Shown here: in pieces, positions 24,136 through 33,328 of the stretch
How positions within the stretch are numbered: position 1 is the first letter of the stretch
How the letters are laid out: each line of letters opens with the position of its first letter
Assembly (NCBI GenBank): GCA_035566895.1
Contig: DATMQA010000208.1
Location: 18,122 to 82,121, forward strand
DNA: 64,000 nt
Reading direction: 5' to 3'
Source of the DNA: DATMQA01 sp035566895
GTDB lineage: Bacteria; Verrucomicrobiota; Verrucomicrobiia; Limisphaerales; UBA8199
The notes under the pieces: generated by a model
What the model was told of the DNA's origin: nothing
Databases searched by the model: none
The model's input: the letters and a program-made list of their open reading frames with translations, nothing else
Made by a program: the position numbers and the translations under genes

Positions 24136-26193
24136 ATGTTCGAACTCGTTTCTTCGTATCAACCCGCTGGAGATCAGCCGCAAGCCATTGCGAAGCTGAC
24201 AGAAGGGGCGTTGTCCGGCGCGAAACACCAGGTGCTGCTGGGCGTCACCGGCTCCGGCAAGACCTTCACCATCGCCAACGTGGTCAAGAACATCACCAGG
24301 CCCACCCTGGTCATCTCGCACAATAAAACGTTGGCGGCCCAGCTTTACGCCGAGTTCAAAAGCTTTTTTCCGAACAATGCCGTCGAATACTTCGTCAGCT
24401 ACTTCGATTATTACCAACCCGAGGCCTATATCCCGCGCACCGACACCTTTATCGAGAAGGACTCCAGCATCAATGATGAGATCGAGAGGTTACGGCTTTC
24501 AACGATGAGTTCGCTCTTTTCGCGGCAGGACGTGGTGGTGGTCGCCAGCGTTTCGTGCATTTACGGCATCGGCAGCAAAGAGGATTACGAAGCCATGGTG
24601 ATCCCGGTTCGTACGAGCATGGAAATGACCCGGGAACATTTTCTCCGCCGTTTGGTCGATCTGCAATACACCCGGAATGACATCGAGTTCACCCGTGGGC
24701 AGTTCCGCGTGCGAGGCGACACCGTCGAGCTGTGTCCGGCCGGACGGGAAGACGGGTTACGCGTGGAGTTTTTCGGGGACGAGATCGAGCGGTTGACCCG
24801 GTTCGAGCCGTTGACCGGCGAGAAAACAGAATCGTTGAACGCGGTGACGATCTATCCGGGCAAACAGTTCGTCACGCCCACCGAGAAACTGCGCCCGGCG
24901 CTGCTGGCGATTCGCGAAGAGTTGGGCGAGCGCATCGCCTGGTTCGAGAAGCAGGGCAAACTGCTGGAAGCCCAGCGGCTCAAGATGCGGACCGAATACG
25001 ACCTGGAAATGATGGAGGAAATGGGTTTTTGCTCCGGGATCGAGAATTACTCGCGCCATTTGGCGAATCGCGCGCCGGGTTCGCGACCCTGCACTTTGTT
25101 CGATTTCTTTCCGAAGGATTTTCTGCTGGTGATCGATGAATCCCACGCGACGATCCCGCAGATCGGCGGGATGTATGAGGGTGACCGCTCGCGCAAGACG
25201 GTGCTGGTCGAGTATGGATTTCGCCTGCCGAGCGCGCTGGACAATCGGCCCCTCAATTTCGAGGAGTTTCAGGGGCTGCAGCCCCAGACGATTTACGTCA
25301 GCGCCACGCCGGGGCCGCGCGAGCTGCAATGGGGCCGGGTGGCGGAGCTGGTGGTGCGCCCCACCGGGTTGGTGGACCCGAAGATCACCCTCAAGCCGCT
25401 GGCCGGCCAGATTGATGACCTCATCAACGAATGCCGGAAGCGGGCCGACGCCAAAGAGCGTGTGCTGGTCACCACCCTGACCAAGCGGACAGCCGAAGAA
25501 TTGACGGATTACCTGCGGGAGATCGGCATCAGCGTTCAATATCTCCACAGCGAAATTGACGCCATCGAGCGCGTCGAGATCCTGCGCGCGTTGCGCAAAG
25601 GTGACTTCAATGTGTTGGTGGGCATCAACCTTTTGCGCGAGGGGTTGGACCTGCCCGAGGTTTCGTTGGTAGCCATCCTGGATGCGGACAAGGAAGGGTT
25701 CCTGCGCAGCGAAACGAGCCTCATCCAGACCGCCGGCCGGGCGGCACGCCACTTGAACGGCGAGGTGATCCTCTATGCCGACGTAAAAACCCAGAGCATC
25801 CAGAAGTTTCTGGCTATTTCCGAATATCGCCGCCAGAAGCAAGTGGCCTACAACACGGAGCATAACATCACGCCGCGCAGTGTCAGCCGCGCGGTCGAGG
25901 AGAGCCTCTCTTCGTATCGGCAAACGACGGACAAAGCGCAGGCGTTTCTCGCTGAATCCGGGACTGATCTCGACCTGACGGACACGCTAAAGGAACTCGA
26001 ACAGGAAATGTTGACCGCGGCCAACAACCTGGAATTCGAAAAGGCAGCCCTGCTGCGGGACCAGATTCGGGAGTTGAAGCGCGCGCTGGACGGGCGTTCG
26101 CCAGCGAAGCTGGCCGGGGCGAGCGGCTCAAAACCAGTCAGCTATGGGAAAACCAAACACCGCGCCTCCAAGCGTACGAATGTTCCTTTTTGA
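24136..26193 (+). CDS. uvrB: Excinuclease ABC subunit B
   Basis: The 685-residue protein starts at ATG 24136; a TTG three codons upstream is less likely. It has Walker A GVTGSGKT, the beta-hairpin region YFVSYFDYYQPEAYIP, DFFPKDFLLVIDESH, helicase motifs GINLLREGLDLPEVSLVAILD and QTAGRAARH, and a C-terminal UVR domain (LEQEMLTAANNLEFEKAALLRDQ). UvrB verifies DNA damage with UvrA and loads UvrC. No SOS box was recognised upstream. Confidence 0.97.
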   Translation: MFELVSSYQPAGDQPQAIAKLTEGALSGAKHQVLLGVTGSGKTFTIANVVKNITRPTLVISHNKTLAAQLYAEFKSFFPNNAVEYFVSYFDYYQPEAYIPRTDTFIEKDSSINDEIERLRLSTMSSLFSRQDVVVVASVSCIYGIGSKEDYEAMVIPVRTSMEMTREHFLRRLVDLQYTRNDIEFTRGQFRVRGDTVELCPAGREDGLRVEFFGDEIERLTRFEPLTGEKTESLNAVTIYPGKQFVTPTEKLRPALLAIREELGERIAWFEKQGKLLEAQRLKMRTEYDLEMMEEMGFCSGIENYSRHLANRAPGSRPCTLFDFFPKDFLLVIDESHATIPQIGGMYEGDRSRKTVLVEYGFRLPSALDNRPLNFEEFQGLQPQTIYVSATPGPRELQWGRVAELVVRPTGLVDPKITLKPLAGQIDDLINECRKRADAKERVLVTTLTKRTAEELTDYLREIGISVQYLHSEIDAIERVEILRALRKGDFNVLVGINLLREGLDLPEVSLVAILDADKEGFLRSETSLIQTAGRAARHLNGEVILYADVKTQSIQKFLAISEYRRQKQVAYNTEHNITPRSVSRAVEESLSSYRQTTDKAQAFLAESGTDLDLTDTLKELEQEMLTAANNLEFEKAALLRDQIRELKRALDGRSPAKLAGASGSKPVSYGKTKHRASKRTNVPF

Positions 26194-26280
26194 CATTTCA
26201 AATTCTCCTTGACCTTGCTCTGCGCAGGGGGCAGTTTCAGTTTTAATGGGCTGAGGCCCGAACCGTATGAGGTGAGCACT

Positions 26281-26565
26281 ATGGCAAAGCAGAAGTCGGC
26301 CAAACAGAAGATCACTTTTTCCTATGTCGCGCCCGAGGCTCAGAGCGTCCTGCTGGCGGGCGATTTTACCGGCTGGCAACAGGCGCCGGTCAGTCTCAAA
26401 AAAGATAAAGACGGCATCTGGAAGAAAACCATCTCCCTTTCCCCCGGCAAATACGAATACCGCTTGCTGGTGGACGGCCATTGGTGCGATGACCCGCGCT
26501 GCCTGACCCGCCAGCCGAATCAATTCGGCGGCCAGAACTGTGTCTGCATTGTCAACGGGCAGTAG
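26281..26565 (+). CDS. CBM48/AMPK-beta-type glycogen-binding domain protein
   Basis: A 94-residue protein starting at ATG 26281, which is essentially a single early-set domain: ITFSYVAPEAQSVLLAGDFT, GWQQAPV, GIWKKTISLSPGKYEYRLLV and DGHWCDDP are the landmarks of the isoamylase N-terminal/AMPK-beta glycogen-binding family. The conserved tryptophans suggest alpha-glucan binding; there is no catalytic domain. It probably targets a partner to glycogen. The GH57 branching enzyme lies 3 kb away. Confidence 0.87.
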   Translation: MAKQKSAKQKITFSYVAPEAQSVLLAGDFTGWQQAPVSLKKDKDGIWKKTISLSPGKYEYRLLVDGHWCDDPRCLTRQPNQFGGQNCVCIVNGQ

Positions 26566-26568
26566 CCG

Positions 26569-28407
26569 TCAGATCAGTGTTTTGACCTTTTGGCTGATTG
26601 CCTGGGCATCAATCCCGTATTTCGCCAGCAACTCCTCCGGTTTGCCGGAGTGCGGCAGTTCATAGACCGCTAGCTTATGCACCCGAATGCTGCTGGCACT
26701 GAGCTCGCCCGCTACCGCGTCCCCAAGGCCCCCCTCGGCGTAATGGTCCTCTACGGTCACCACTAGGCCGTCGGTCTTCTGGGCGGCGGCAAGAATCACG
26801 TCCTTGGCCAGCGGCTTGACACTGTAAGCGTCGATCACCGTGATGCCGATGCCTTCCTGTTTCAGCGCGTCGGCCGCCTTAAGCGCCTCATACAAAGTGA
26901 CTCCCGCTGCCACCACCGTCACTTTATCACCGGCGCCCTGGCGCAACACCTTGGCGCCGCCGATCGGGAACGGCTCGTCGTTTTTGTAAAGGACGGGAGT
27001 CTTGGGCCGCGAGGTGCGCAAGAAGCAAACCCCCCGATGGGAGGCCATCTGGTCCATGAGCTTCTCGGCGCAGACGGCGTCGCTCGGGTAAAGAACGGTG
27101 CTCCCGGCCACAGCGCGCATCATGGCGATATCTTCCAGACCCATTTGCGAGGGACCGTCTTCGCCGATGCTGGCTCCGACGTGTGAGCCCACCAGCTTGA
27201 CGTTAGCCTGCGAGATGCCGGCGACGCGGACCTGGTCGAAGGCGCGAGTGAAGAAGGTCGCAAACGTGGAAGCGAACGGCACCTTGCCGCGCGTGCTGAA
27301 ACCAGTCGCGACGCCCACCATATTCTGCTCGGCGATAAAGCATTCGGTAAACCGGTTGGGGAATTTCTTCAGAAACTTCTCCGAGTAGGTCGAATTCTTG
27401 GTGTCACCGTCCAAGGCGACGACGCGCTGGTCCACGGTGCCGATGCGGAGCAAAGCATTGCCGAAGGCTTCCCGGGTGGCAACGAGCTCGCCCATGTTGT
27501 AGGCCGTCGGAGGATAACCCGCCGGAGCTTCATTCTTCGGCTCCGGCAGTTGACTGGGCGGAGCGATGGGGACGCCGATTCCCGACTTGGCCGTCGGTTG
27601 CAATTCGGCAATGGCGCGGGCGGCTTCCTCTTTGGACAGCGGCTTGCCGTGCCAGCCTTCCTTATCCTGTATGAAGGAGATGCCGGCGCCTTTGAGCGTC
27701 TTAGCGAGGATGACCAACGGCTGATTCCCCAAGCCCACCGCAGCGAGCACTTCGACAATCTCGTCAATATCATGGCCGTCGATCTCCTCGGTGCGCCAGC
27801 CGAACGCCGCGAAACGCTTTTTGTAAACGTCCAGGTTATGCCCGAAGGCCGTTGGTTCGCTCTGGCCCAGGCGGTTCACATCCACGATGGCGATAAGATT
27901 GTTGAGCTGATTGATGCCGGCCAGCGACGCTGCCTCCCAGACAGCGCCCTCGGCGCACTCGCCGTCGCCCATCAGGACATAAGTGCGGTAATCGAGATTA
28001 TCCAAACGCGCGCAGAGGGCCATGCCGACACCGACGCCCAGGCCCTGGCCCAGCGAACCGGTCGCCACATCCGCAAAGGGCAGTCGCGGCGTCGGGTGTC
28101 CTTCCAGATCGCTATCGAGCCGCCGCAGCTTGAGCAATTCTTCCGTCGGAAAAAGCCCGGTCTCGGCCCAGGCCGCATAAAGCAACGGCGCGGCATGGCC
28201 TTTGGAAAGAATAAAACGGTCGTTGTTGTAGTAGCGCGGATTTTTCGCGTCAAAGCGCATGTGCCCGAAGAACAACGCCGCCACCAGGTCGGCCGCTGAA
28301 CAGCACGACGTCGGATGTCCACTGCCCGCCGCCGTGGTTGCGTTAATGGAATGAATCCGCAACTGATTGGCGATGCCCTTTAGTGTTTCAATATCAATGT
28401 CGTTCAT
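26569..28407 (-). CDS. tkt: Transketolase
   Basis: The 612-residue protein carries both halves of transketolase: the N-terminal TPP-binding domain (SGHPTSCCSAADL, ILSKGHAAPLLYA, GDGECAEGAVWEA) and the pyrimidine and C-terminal domains (GEDGPSQMGLEDIAMMRA, VTVEDHYAEGGLG). At 612 residues it is shorter than E. coli TktA and closer to the compact animal-like type. It transfers two-carbon units in the pentose phosphate pathway. Convergent with the CBM48 gene, with only three bases between them. Confidence 0.94.
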   Translation of the reverse strand: MNDIDIETLKGIANQLRIHSINATTAAGSGHPTSCCSAADLVAALFFGHMRFDAKNPRYYNNDRFILSKGHAAPLLYAAWAETGLFPTEELLKLRRLDSDLEGHPTPRLPFADVATGSLGQGLGVGVGMALCARLDNLDYRTYVLMGDGECAEGAVWEAASLAGINQLNNLIAIVDVNRLGQSEPTAFGHNLDVYKKRFAAFGWRTEEIDGHDIDEIVEVLAAVGLGNQPLVILAKTLKGAGISFIQDKEGWHGKPLSKEEAARAIAELQPTAKSGIGVPIAPPSQLPEPKNEAPAGYPPTAYNMGELVATREAFGNALLRIGTVDQRVVALDGDTKNSTYSEKFLKKFPNRFTECFIAEQNMVGVATGFSTRGKVPFASTFATFFTRAFDQVRVAGISQANVKLVGSHVGASIGEDGPSQMGLEDIAMMRAVAGSTVLYPSDAVCAEKLMDQMASHRGVCFLRTSRPKTPVLYKNDEPFPIGGAKVLRQGAGDKVTVVAAGVTLYEALKAADALKQEGIGITVIDAYSVKPLAKDVILAAAQKTDGLVVTVEDHYAEGGLGDAVAGELSASSIRVHKLAVYELPHSGKPEELLAKYGIDAQAISQKVKTLI

Positions 28408-28478
28408 GGATGCACAGAACTGTATTTAGCAAAGAGGAAAAGGAAAGCAGAAATCCGGGTAACAAGGCTGGAGAGGTT

Positions 28479-28586
28479 GGAGCGCGGACAATCCTGTCCG
28501 CAGCAGCTTCCGAACGCCAGCGCCGCTCGGATTCGTTGCCAATTTCGTCCGGAACACCCTGCTGCGGACGGGAATGTCCGCGCTCC
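28479..28586. repeat. 108-base element with terminal inverted repeats, copy 1
   Basis: The ends GGAGCGCGGACAATCCTGTC and GACGGGAATGTCCGCGCTCC are complementary over about 27 bases with few mismatches. The internal sequence is homologous to copy 2 at 32347-32454, which has the same length. No coding capacity, so if mobile it would be a MITE-like element. It lies between the transketolase gene and the coiled-coil gene. The rest of this 235-base gap holds nothing recognisable. Confidence 0.88.
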
Positions 28587-28642
28587 GGGAGGGTGCCTGT
28601 TGGCACTGCCTCCACGGTGATGAATCATTGAGGGTGTGTGGT

Positions 28643-29296
28643 TCATCTGGGCAGCGCATGGCCGGGAATGCTGCAAACGGGCGGGGCCCCGACGACATTG
28701 AGGGTATAGGCGCCGCCGGCCGGGCAAGCCGGGAAAGCATTGTTTGGGAAATAACGAACAATATCCGCAGGCATTACCGGCGCGTTGGCCGGGCGGTTAT
28801 TTTCCAGGGCCCACTGTTGTTTGGCGCCGTCGATTTGGCGGAGGTTATTGATGCAGACATTGGCCTGCTGCTCGGGAGTGCCGGCGTTGACCGCAAACCG
28901 TGTAGCGAGGATCTGGTTGGTCCGCATGGCCTCCACCTGGGCTTTGGCCTGGGCTTGGGCGGTCTGGATCTGCGCTTGCGCGTTCTGTGCCTGGGACTGG
29001 GCGGACTGGACCTGCTTGTTAAGCTGCTGATTCTCGTCGCGAAGCTGCCGCACGTCGTTGCGCAAACGCAGCAACTCCTCATTGTCCTTGCGCAGGCGGG
29101 CCAGCTCTTCGTTGGCCTTTTGGAGTTTGCCACCCGCGGATTCTTCGGTGGCGTTCTGCGCGTTTTGCAGTTCGAGATTTTGCGCCCGTAGCTGTTCGAG
29201 CTCGGTGGCCATTTTTGTGTTGGACATGTAAAGTCCGCCCAAGCCCACTCCCAGGCCCACGGCACACAGACCGAGCAACACAATTTTCAATTTCAC
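28643..29296 (-). CDS. Membrane-anchored coiled-coil protein with pseudopilin-like C-terminal domain
   Basis: 217 residues. An N-terminal hydrophobic segment (IVLLGLCAVGLGVGLGGLYM) anchors it, then a long coiled coil with Gln/Asn-rich heptads (about 30-125). The C-terminal domain, about 145-217 (CINNLRQIDGAKQQWALE, then FPACPAGGAYTLN and CSIPGH), matches the C-terminal domain that in Verrucomicrobiota usually follows a prepilin N-terminus. No prepilin cleavage motif is present here. Function unknown; the architecture suggests a periplasmic scaffold. It is transcribed away from the tRNA-Arg gene. Confidence 0.75.
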   Translation of the reverse strand: MKLKIVLLGLCAVGLGVGLGGLYMSNTKMATELEQLRAQNLELQNAQNATEESAGGKLQKANEELARLRKDNEELLRLRNDVRQLRDENQQLNKQVQSAQSQAQNAQAQIQTAQAQAKAQVEAMRTNQILATRFAVNAGTPEQQANVCINNLRQIDGAKQQWALENNRPANAPVMPADIVRYFPNNAFPACPAGGAYTLNVVGAPPVCSIPGHALPR

Positions 29297-29314
29297 TTCA
29301 ACATCCTTCTACAA

Positions 29315-29391
29315 TGGTACGCGAGGCGGGGGTCGAACCCACAACCTTCGGCTCCGGAGGCCGACGCTCTATCCAATTGAGCTACTCGCGC
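29315..29391 (-). tRNA. tRNA-Arg (anticodon CCG)
   Basis: 77 bases on the minus strand fold as a cloverleaf. The 7-base acceptor is GCGCGAG/CTCGCGT (terminal G-U pair), the D stem GCTC/GAGC, the anticodon stem TCGGC/GCCGA with loop CTCCGGA (anticodon CCG), and the T stem GTGGG/CCCGC with loop TTCGACC. Discriminator is A and CCA is encoded. It reads the CGG arginine codon. Confidence 0.97.
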
Positions 29392-29438
29392 AGCCGGCAC
29401 CAAAGTAGGTTAAGCCCCGCCCGGGAGCAACCTGTTTT

Positions 29439-31025
29439 CTAGAGCCAATAACGCGCCTCGAGTTCCGGAAACAAATTGTCGCTGGCCTCGACTCTCGCCA
29501 GCCCATCCGCGTCGATGACGCCGCTGGTGAGCATCTCATAAAGCCTGGTAAAGCGCAGCAGGTGTTCTTTCACCCGCTTGCGGGCGTACTCCGGACTGGT
29601 GCCGGTCCGGAGGATGAAAGGCCAATCGCTGGCCTGGGCCAGCAGCAGTTCGCGGCCGGCCTGTTTCAAGGCGCGCTCCGGGAGTCCGGCGGCGCTGGGC
29701 GTTGCGGCCTGCGCGTTGCGCGCCAGCTCGGTCATTCGTTCCTGGGCGACGCGCAGGTGCGGGTAAATCCATTGGTTGCTCTCATTGAGCCAGACGCGCC
29801 AATAGCCTTCCTCGCCCCAGCTCGAGGCGGCAGGAGTGGCAACCTGGTTGGTAGGATGCCGGCGCAGGTAATCGCTCGGCGTAATGAAGCTCAACCCCTT
29901 CTGCTCACCGCACGCCTGACGCACAAGGGCATCAAGAAACTCCGGCCCTTCATACCACCAATGGCCGAACAGCTCGGCGTCATAAGGTGAGAGCACCAGC
30001 GGCGGGCGGTCGAAGATCTGAGACAGGTGTTGAAATTGCGCGATGCGGGCCCCCAGAAAATGAGCGGCGTGTTCGGCGACGGCACGTATCGCAGCGGCGC
30101 GCTCATAGACGGCCTTGGTGTCCGTGGGGCCGGTAATGCGGTAGTACTTGATGCCGGTAAAGGAGCGCTGGCCGGGGGCGGGCAGCCACCGTTTCAGGTA
30201 ATCCAAATCGAGATCAAACCCGATGTCGCGGTAGAAATCGCGGTACCGTGGGTCACCGGGGTAACCTTCCTGCCGGCTCCAGACCTGTTTGGCCGAATCG
30301 AGGTCACGGCCAAACGCGGCGATGCCGTTGGTGGTGAAAATCGGGGCGAACATCGCATACCGCGGCTTGGGGCTCGCATGCAGCAGGCCGTGAGTATCGG
30401 TAACAAACCAGCGGAGGTTGGCTTCGTGCAGGACGGTTTCGACACCCTCGACGTACGCGCATTCCGGCAGCCAGATGCCGCGTGGGTCCTGGCCGAAGCA
30501 GGCGCGGTAATAGTCGCGCGCGATGAGGATTTGCGCGCGCAGCGAGGGCAGATGCTGGGCCAGCAAGGGCAATAAAGCGTGGGTGGCGGCGCTGGTGATG
30601 ATTTCCAGCCGGCCCTCGTCCTGGAACTTGCGAAACGCGCCGACCAGGTCCCCGCCGCAGCCCAAATAGAACCCGCGAATGGCGTTGAACCGCTCAAAAT
30701 AAAAACCGGCCAGTTCGTAAAACGGCTTTTCCCAGTGGGTCCGCTGGGTTTCGCTTTTGGCCAGGGCCATCAGGTCGTCGAGGTAGCGCCGGTAACGGGC
30801 TTGCAGGAGAGGATCCTGCAGCATCGCACAAACGGTCGGCGTCAGCGTCAGCGTTAGCCGGGCCTCGAGGCCGTCGCGCTGCCACCCTTCAAGCAATTGC
30901 AGCAACGGCACGTAGCTCTCGGTCGTGGCTTCGAAGAGCCAATTCTCCTCGAGAAAACGTTCGTGCTCCGGGTGCCGGACAAACGGCAGGTGCGCGTGCA
31001 GAACGAGGGAGAGATAGCCTGGCAT
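29439..31025 (-). CDS. GH57 1,4-alpha-glucan branching enzyme
   Basis: The 528-residue GH57 protein has the N-terminal LHAHLPFVRHP, the nucleophile E188 in GIWLPECAY, the proton donor D349 in SPYDAELFGHWWYEGP, and the C-terminal DUF1957 helical domain. Length and motifs fit GH57 branching enzymes such as those of Thermus and Thermococcus, which create alpha-1,6 branches in glycogen. It follows the DUF4912 gene by 15 bases, and the pair is probably one operon. Confidence 0.9.
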   Translation of the reverse strand: MPGYLSLVLHAHLPFVRHPEHERFLEENWLFEATTESYVPLLQLLEGWQRDGLEARLTLTLTPTVCAMLQDPLLQARYRRYLDDLMALAKSETQRTHWEKPFYELAGFYFERFNAIRGFYLGCGGDLVGAFRKFQDEGRLEIITSAATHALLPLLAQHLPSLRAQILIARDYYRACFGQDPRGIWLPECAYVEGVETVLHEANLRWFVTDTHGLLHASPKPRYAMFAPIFTTNGIAAFGRDLDSAKQVWSRQEGYPGDPRYRDFYRDIGFDLDLDYLKRWLPAPGQRSFTGIKYYRITGPTDTKAVYERAAAIRAVAEHAAHFLGARIAQFQHLSQIFDRPPLVLSPYDAELFGHWWYEGPEFLDALVRQACGEQKGLSFITPSDYLRRHPTNQVATPAASSWGEEGYWRVWLNESNQWIYPHLRVAQERMTELARNAQAATPSAAGLPERALKQAGRELLLAQASDWPFILRTGTSPEYARKRVKEHLLRFTRLYEMLTSGVIDADGLARVEASDNLFPELEARYWL

Positions 31026-31040
31026 GGGATGGGAGGCGAG

Positions 31041-32231
31041 TTAGCCCCCTGCTCCCACTTCGCCCTGGTATTTCGAATCGCGATGGAAGGTCAGTTCCGC
31101 CTGGCGCAGCTCGCCCTGGACCGAGATGGCGGCCATCGGAAGTGCATAAGTCCCATCCGGAAAGGCCAACCGATAGCTGAAGGTGCCGTCGGGCTGTAGC
31201 TGGATTGGCCGCCCGGCAATGCTGACCTGGGCATCGGGTTCGGTCGCCCCATAAATAACCAGTTCCGCATTTACATTGAGCCAAAAGCCTTTCCGGCCCT
31301 CGCCTCCCAATGGGCTGGAAACGGCCACCCCTGGCAAACTGAATTGAGCGGAGGCTAGCGAGCCACCCTGTTCGAACTGCGGTCGGAGCAGACGCTCGAT
31401 TTGGTCCGACCCCAGCCACTCGTGCCGCGCCAGCGCCGGCCCAAGATATTCCGCCAGGGCGTTGTCTTGTGCCACAGTCCACGGTTCCCCGGGTCCGGTT
31501 TCAGCCTCCGGCATTGGGCCCGCGACGCTGGAAACACCCGCATCCCCGGCGGGAAGCTCGCGATTTTCCACGGACGGCGTGCTCGGCCCCGGCGGTGCCC
31601 GCAACTGCTCGGCACCCGTGGGTGCTCCCTTCAACCCTGGCAACGGCGTATCGGCAAAGAACGTCGCAAACCGCACCATTTTGTCGCGGGCCGGGGCATC
31701 CGGCGGAGTCCGGACTGGCTCGGAGGTCGCAATCACGCGCCATTGGCGGTCCGCCTGGTAATAGCCGAGCTCGGCGCAGTAGGCGACCCCGGCGCGCTGG
31801 ACCTGGATGAAGCAATGCTGCGCGTTGGGACCTGCACGCACTTCGGCCGGCGCCTGCCCGGCCTGGGCTTCGGGATGAACCCGCAGGGACAGCTCGTGGG
31901 CGGCCGAGAGCCCGGCGAAACGGCGTTGCTGCTCCCCAGTAAGGTCCCAGTGCGCGTAGAGACAGTAAGGATCGCGAGCCGTTAAAAGCACCCGGCCCGT
32001 CCCGTAAGCCTCGGGCAACTCCGGTTCCGGGGCGGCTGCGGCAGCGGATGGAGCGGACGGCCTCGCCGGAGCGGGCGGCGGTGGCTCGCCAGGTTCGTCG
32101 TCTCCTTCCAGCAAAATCGACGGAATTTTCAGCGAGGGCGGCGCTGGTGCCGGCGGCGGCGCCGGCTCACCGGCGGCGGGTTCGCCCGGCGCGCTCGCCG
32201 TCTCATCAGGTCCCGATTGCTTCTCGTTCAT
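31041..32231 (-). CDS. DUF4912 domain protein
   Basis: Starting at ATG 32231 (MNEKQSGPDETASAPG) gives 396 residues. The frame remains open upstream through the repeat at 32347-32454, but that is not protein-like. The first 75 residues are Pro/Ala-rich and probably disordered. DUF4912 follows (GRVLLTARDPYCLYAHWDLT at about 82-101, then a paired beta domain). The C-terminal part is Ig/beta-rich (NAELVIYGATEPDAQVSIAG). DUF4912 proteins are frequent neighbours of GH57 enzymes; their role is unknown, but carbohydrate binding is a fair guess. Confidence 0.8.
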   Translation of the reverse strand: MNEKQSGPDETASAPGEPAAGEPAPPPAPAPPSLKIPSILLEGDDEPGEPPPPAPARPSAPSAAAAAPEPELPEAYGTGRVLLTARDPYCLYAHWDLTGEQQRRFAGLSAAHELSLRVHPEAQAGQAPAEVRAGPNAQHCFIQVQRAGVAYCAELGYYQADRQWRVIATSEPVRTPPDAPARDKMVRFATFFADTPLPGLKGAPTGAEQLRAPPGPSTPSVENRELPAGDAGVSSVAGPMPEAETGPGEPWTVAQDNALAEYLGPALARHEWLGSDQIERLLRPQFEQGGSLASAQFSLPGVAVSSPLGGEGRKGFWLNVNAELVIYGATEPDAQVSIAGRPIQLQPDGTFSYRLAFPDGTYALPMAAISVQGELRQAELTFHRDSKYQGEVGAGG

Positions 32232-32554
32232 CCCACAACTGCCCGCTATGGCGGGGTGCCGGTTTTGCTTTAATGCCGGAAACAATAGAGTGCGCGCGAT
32301 GCCGGTGCAACCGGGATTTTGGGTTCTCGTCATCCTCCTCAGGGCCGAAGCGCGGACATTCCTGTCCGCAGCAACTTCCCAACGCCGAAGCGGCCTGGAT
32401 TTGCTGCCAATCTCGCGCGTAACACATTGCTGCGGACAGGAATGTCCGCGCTCCGCCCGCTGGGACCTGCACCTCCATTCGCATGCTTGGTGTTTGGTGT
32501 TTGGCATTCCCCCCTTGCGCTCGTCTGCCTTTCGATGTTTATTAATTCTCACCT
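32232..32554. other. Gene-free divergent region with repeat copy 2
   Basis: This 323-base gap lies between the divergent DUF4912 and AsmA-like genes. Apart from the 108-base repeat element (32347-32454) I see no gene, terminator or convincing promoter. Confidence 0.6.
32347..32454. repeat. 108-base element with terminal inverted repeats, copy 2
   Basis: The ends GAAGCGCGGACATTCCTGTC and GACAGGAATGTCCGCGCTCC form near-perfect terminal inverted repeats. The core shares CTTCC-AACGCC and the TGCCAAT region with copy 1 at 28479-28586, and the length is identical. Two equal-length copies 3.8 kb apart imply a defined mobile or amplified unit rather than random low complexity. Confidence 0.88.
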
Positions 32555-33328
32555 ATGAAAAAACTAGCCGTTCGTATTCTAATCGGTCTGCTGGTGCTCA
32601 TCATCCTGGTCGTCCTGGCCATCCATTTCTTCCTCGATTCCGGCATCAAGCGCGGCATCGAGACGTTCGGCCCCCGCCTGGCCAAGGTCGAGATCAAGCT
32701 CGATTCGGTCAGCCTTTCCTTGCTCTCCGGCTCCGGCAAACTGAAGGGCCTCTTCGTCGGCAACCCGGAAGGCTTCAAGACTCCCTCGGCCATTCAAGTC
32801 GGCACCGCCAGCCTGGCACTGCAGCCCGGCTCCTTGCTTTCCAGCAAGGTCATCATTCAGTCCATCAACGTGCAGGCGCCCGAAATCACTTACGAGACCG
32901 ATTTCAAAAGCAGCAACCTCAAACGCATCCTCGCCAACCTCGAGACCGCCACCGGCTCGACCGATAACACCCCCGCCCAGACCAAAGAAGCCAACGCCGG
33001 CAAAAAACTCCAGGTAAACGACTTCCTCATCAGCGGCGCTAAATTGCACCTGGGCGTCACCACCGCTCTGGGCGGTACTTCGACTACCGTTCCTCTCGTC
33101 GACATTCACCTCAGCGATTTGGGCAAAGGTCCGGACGGCATCACGGCGGCGGAACTCACCAAAACAGTCCTGCAGGCCATCGAAAAGGAAGCCGCTGCCG
33201 CGGCCGTACACGCCTTGTCCGATGTAAGCAAAGGCGCCACCGATTTGACCAAAGGCCTGCCCAACTCGGCCACCGGCGCGGTTGATTCTGTTACCAAAGG
33301 CATAGGCGGCTTGTTCAAGAAAAAATAA
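32555..33328 (+). CDS. AsmA-like membrane-anchored protein
   Basis: 257 residues. An N-terminal hydrophobic helix (IGLLVLIILVVLAIHFFLDS) is followed by DSGIKRGIETFGPRLAKVEI and a beta-rich region resembling the start of AsmA/DUF748 proteins (SLLSGSGKLKGLFVGNPEGF, LLSSKVIIQSINVQAPEITY). Very short for that family, so perhaps only the first repeat unit. The C-terminus is Ala/Lys-rich. Likely anchored in the inner membrane facing the periplasm; role in envelope lipid or protein transport is a guess by family. Confidence 0.65.
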   Translation: MKKLAVRILIGLLVLIILVVLAIHFFLDSGIKRGIETFGPRLAKVEIKLDSVSLSLLSGSGKLKGLFVGNPEGFKTPSAIQVGTASLALQPGSLLSSKVIIQSINVQAPEITYETDFKSSNLKRILANLETATGSTDNTPAQTKEANAGKKLQVNDFLISGAKLHLGVTTALGGTSTTVPLVDIHLSDLGKGPDGITAAELTKTVLQAIEKEAAAAAVHALSDVSKGATDLTKGLPNSATGAVDSVTKGIGGLFKKK

